Positions 13,656 through 14,758 of a DNA stretch of 14,758 nt are shown here, piece by piece. The position numbers were made by a program, and so were the translations under genes. Location of the stretch: NCBI GenBank assembly GCA_963743595.1, contig CAVURW010000150.1, positions 1 through 14,758 on the forward strand, given 5' to 3'. Under the pieces are notes generated by a model. The model ran no database searches. It saw only the letters and a list, made by a program, of their open reading frames with translations, and was not told the DNA's origin. Positions within the stretch are counted from its first letter, which is position 1; each line of letters opens with the position of its first letter. Origin of the DNA: CAVURW01 sp963743595 (GTDB lineage: Bacteria > Verrucomicrobiota > Verrucomicrobiia > Methylacidiphilales > UBA1321).

Positions 13656-14758
13656 GTGACCGACGAATCCATCGAGAGAAAAGCCGCTACCCTCACCGCG
13701 CTTGCCTGCCTTTTTGTTATCATCGCGCTCTCGATTAACGGTGTTTGCGCGCGGCATCCGCTTCCCTATGGAGAAGGCGAACAAGAACTGGTTCGGATCG
13801 CCTTACTTCGCGGTCTGGGACTCTTTCACCCGGTCGCATTCCTCACCCGACTCCTCCCGATCTATCACAGTTTCATTACTCCGCAGCTCGTCCTATTTCT
13901 CCTGTTGCCGAGCTACTTTGCCACGATCCAAACGTACGGTTTTCTTTTGGTTGCGTGCACTTACATCCCGCTCGCCTATGGGTGCTACAAGCTCTGTTCA
14001 TCGATTAAACACCGGGAGTGGGCTCCCACGCTGTTTCTGTTTATCGCAGTAAACAACTACTCGTTTGATCTGCCGAATCTGTTTCAGCTTTACATGCAGG
14101 CGGCGGCGTTCTCCATCTGCTTCTTCGCATCGGTTTGCCGTGCATGGAGTCGAGGTGACATGCCTGGGCTGAAAACGTGTTTACTGCTCAGTTTCATCTT
14201 TTGGATCAATCCATGGGTCGGCTTTTTTACAACGCTCTCTTTTATCGTCGCGCATTTCTTCCGCGCCCTGGTTATTCATGCGGGGAATATTTCGAACTTG
14301 CAGCTGAAGCCTAAGAAAATCCCCCTCTTGTACGTCATCGCCTTGCCTATTCTGACGTTTCTACCCTACGCCGATTCGCTGAAATCTGGGCTCATGCAGG
14401 ACATCTTTGACGTCTACTCCGCGGCGCCATTTACCAACTTTAACCCCTACGTCGATGCCCTCTACTACCCGCTGTGCCTCAGTTACTTCTACAACTTCGA
14501 GATCCTTTCCGTTCTCGCGGTCGTGCTTCCCCTGGGAATCGCCGCGCTTACACCGTCCCATCATCGCCGGGATCGAATTATTCTGTCGCCACCGTTTCCC
14601 GTGGGGCTTTCACGAACAAACTTGCTCTCGCTCGGCGCGATCAATCTCTCCTGCCTGATTCTCTTTTCGTTATTTCAGCTCTCCCTCTTCTTTCAGCCGT
14701 TGGGTGTCGCTCCCATGATTTTTACCGCGCCGCTCGTTCTGCTGCTCGTGTTCCCGCT
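13656..14758 (+). CDS. multi-pass membrane protein, runs off the window
   Basis: An open frame of 367 codons with no stop before the window end. It starts at GTG 13656-13658 (VTDESIERKAATLTALACLF). There is no ATG near the start and no clear ribosome-binding site, so the start is provisional. I count about nine or ten hydrophobic segments, for example residues 12-26, LVLFLLLPSYFATI, YGFLLVACTYIPLAYGCY, CLLLSFIFWINPWVGFF, LLYVIALPILTFLPY and LGAINLSCLILFSLF. After the first helix comes an acidic loop, RHPLPYGEGEQELVR (33-47). An acidic motif in the first outside loop followed by many helices is the layout of GT-C glycosyltransferases (ArnT or PMT-like), so a lipid-sugar-using enzyme is possible. 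I see no diagnostic match, and a transporter or polymer-export protein is not excluded. The C-terminus is missing, which limits any call. Confidence 0.75.
   Translation, partial: MTDESIERKAATLTALACLFVIIALSINGVCARHPLPYGEGEQELVRIALLRGLGLFHPVAFLTRLLPIYHSFITPQLVLFLLLPSYFATIQTYGFLLVACTYIPLAYGCYKLCSSIKHREWAPTLFLFIAVNNYSFDLPNLFQLYMQAAAFSICFFASVCRAWSRGDMPGLKTCLLLSFIFWINPWVGFFTTLSFIVAHFFRALVIHAGNISNLQLKPKKIPLLYVIALPILTFLPYADSLKSGLMQDIFDVYSAAPFTNFNPYVDALYYPLCLSYFYNFEILSVLAVVLPLGIAALTPSHHRRDRIILSPPFPVGLSRTNLLSLGAINLSCLILFSLFQLSLFFQPLGVAPMIFTAPLVLLLVFP

Noticed and set aside
13702..14052. Reading frame of 116 codons in another + frame near the window end
   Set aside because: The frame from 13656 is open to the edge and encodes consistent membrane helices; this one is Ser/Arg-rich shadow sequence.

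Overview
The window reads as a piece of chromosome from a Gram-negative bacterium, most likely a member of the Verrucomicrobiota. The grounds are a secreted protein with Pro-Thr linkers of a type I associate with that phylum, a cupredoxin-like lipoprotein typical of Verrucomicrobiota and Planctomycetes, a secreted GH95-like glycosidase, a sodium:solute symporter, and few recognisable Shine-Dalgarno sites. This placement is an inference. I see no tRNA, rRNA, CRISPR array, insertion sequence or phage gene.

Layout. (1) Positions 1-320 hold an internal piece of lysA (diaminopimelate decarboxylase, + strand) with several indels. It is joined abruptly, at about 313-325, to the 3'-truncated end of a U32 peptidase-family gene on the - strand. 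The join is either a deletion or an assembly chimera. (2) Positions 3142 down to the junction form a - strand operon: an unknown 173-aa protein, a DUF3185-type membrane protein, then U32. Both gene junctions are 4-base overlaps. (3) Positions 3271-5474 hold a sodium:solute symporter coupled by a GTGA overlap to a second unknown 173-aa protein. (4) Positions 5556-6487 hold a coiled-coil/proline-rich protein overlapping tadA, the tRNA adenosine deaminase. (5) Positions 6610-8862 encode an exported GH95-like glycosidase, convergent with an aldo/keto reductase at 8918-9946. (6) Positions 10078-10863 encode a cupredoxin-like lipoprotein. About 340 bp follow without a confident gene, holding a possible small membrane ORF and a nested inverted-repeat structure. 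A secreted protein of unknown function follows at 11201-12034. (7) Positions 12041-13567 (- strand) encode the bifunctional NAD(P)HX repair enzyme Nnr. It is divergent from a multi-pass membrane protein that starts near 13656 and runs off the window.

The genes do not make one pathway. Housekeeping functions (lysine synthesis, RNA modification, NAD(P)H repair) are mixed with sugar uptake and breakdown functions and several uncharacterised exported proteins. I found no clear evidence of a novel multi-gene system. The best leads are the broken junction near 320, the two low-GC 173-aa orphans that may resemble immunity proteins, the divergent GH95-like enzyme, and the uncharacterised secreted proteins at 10078-12034.
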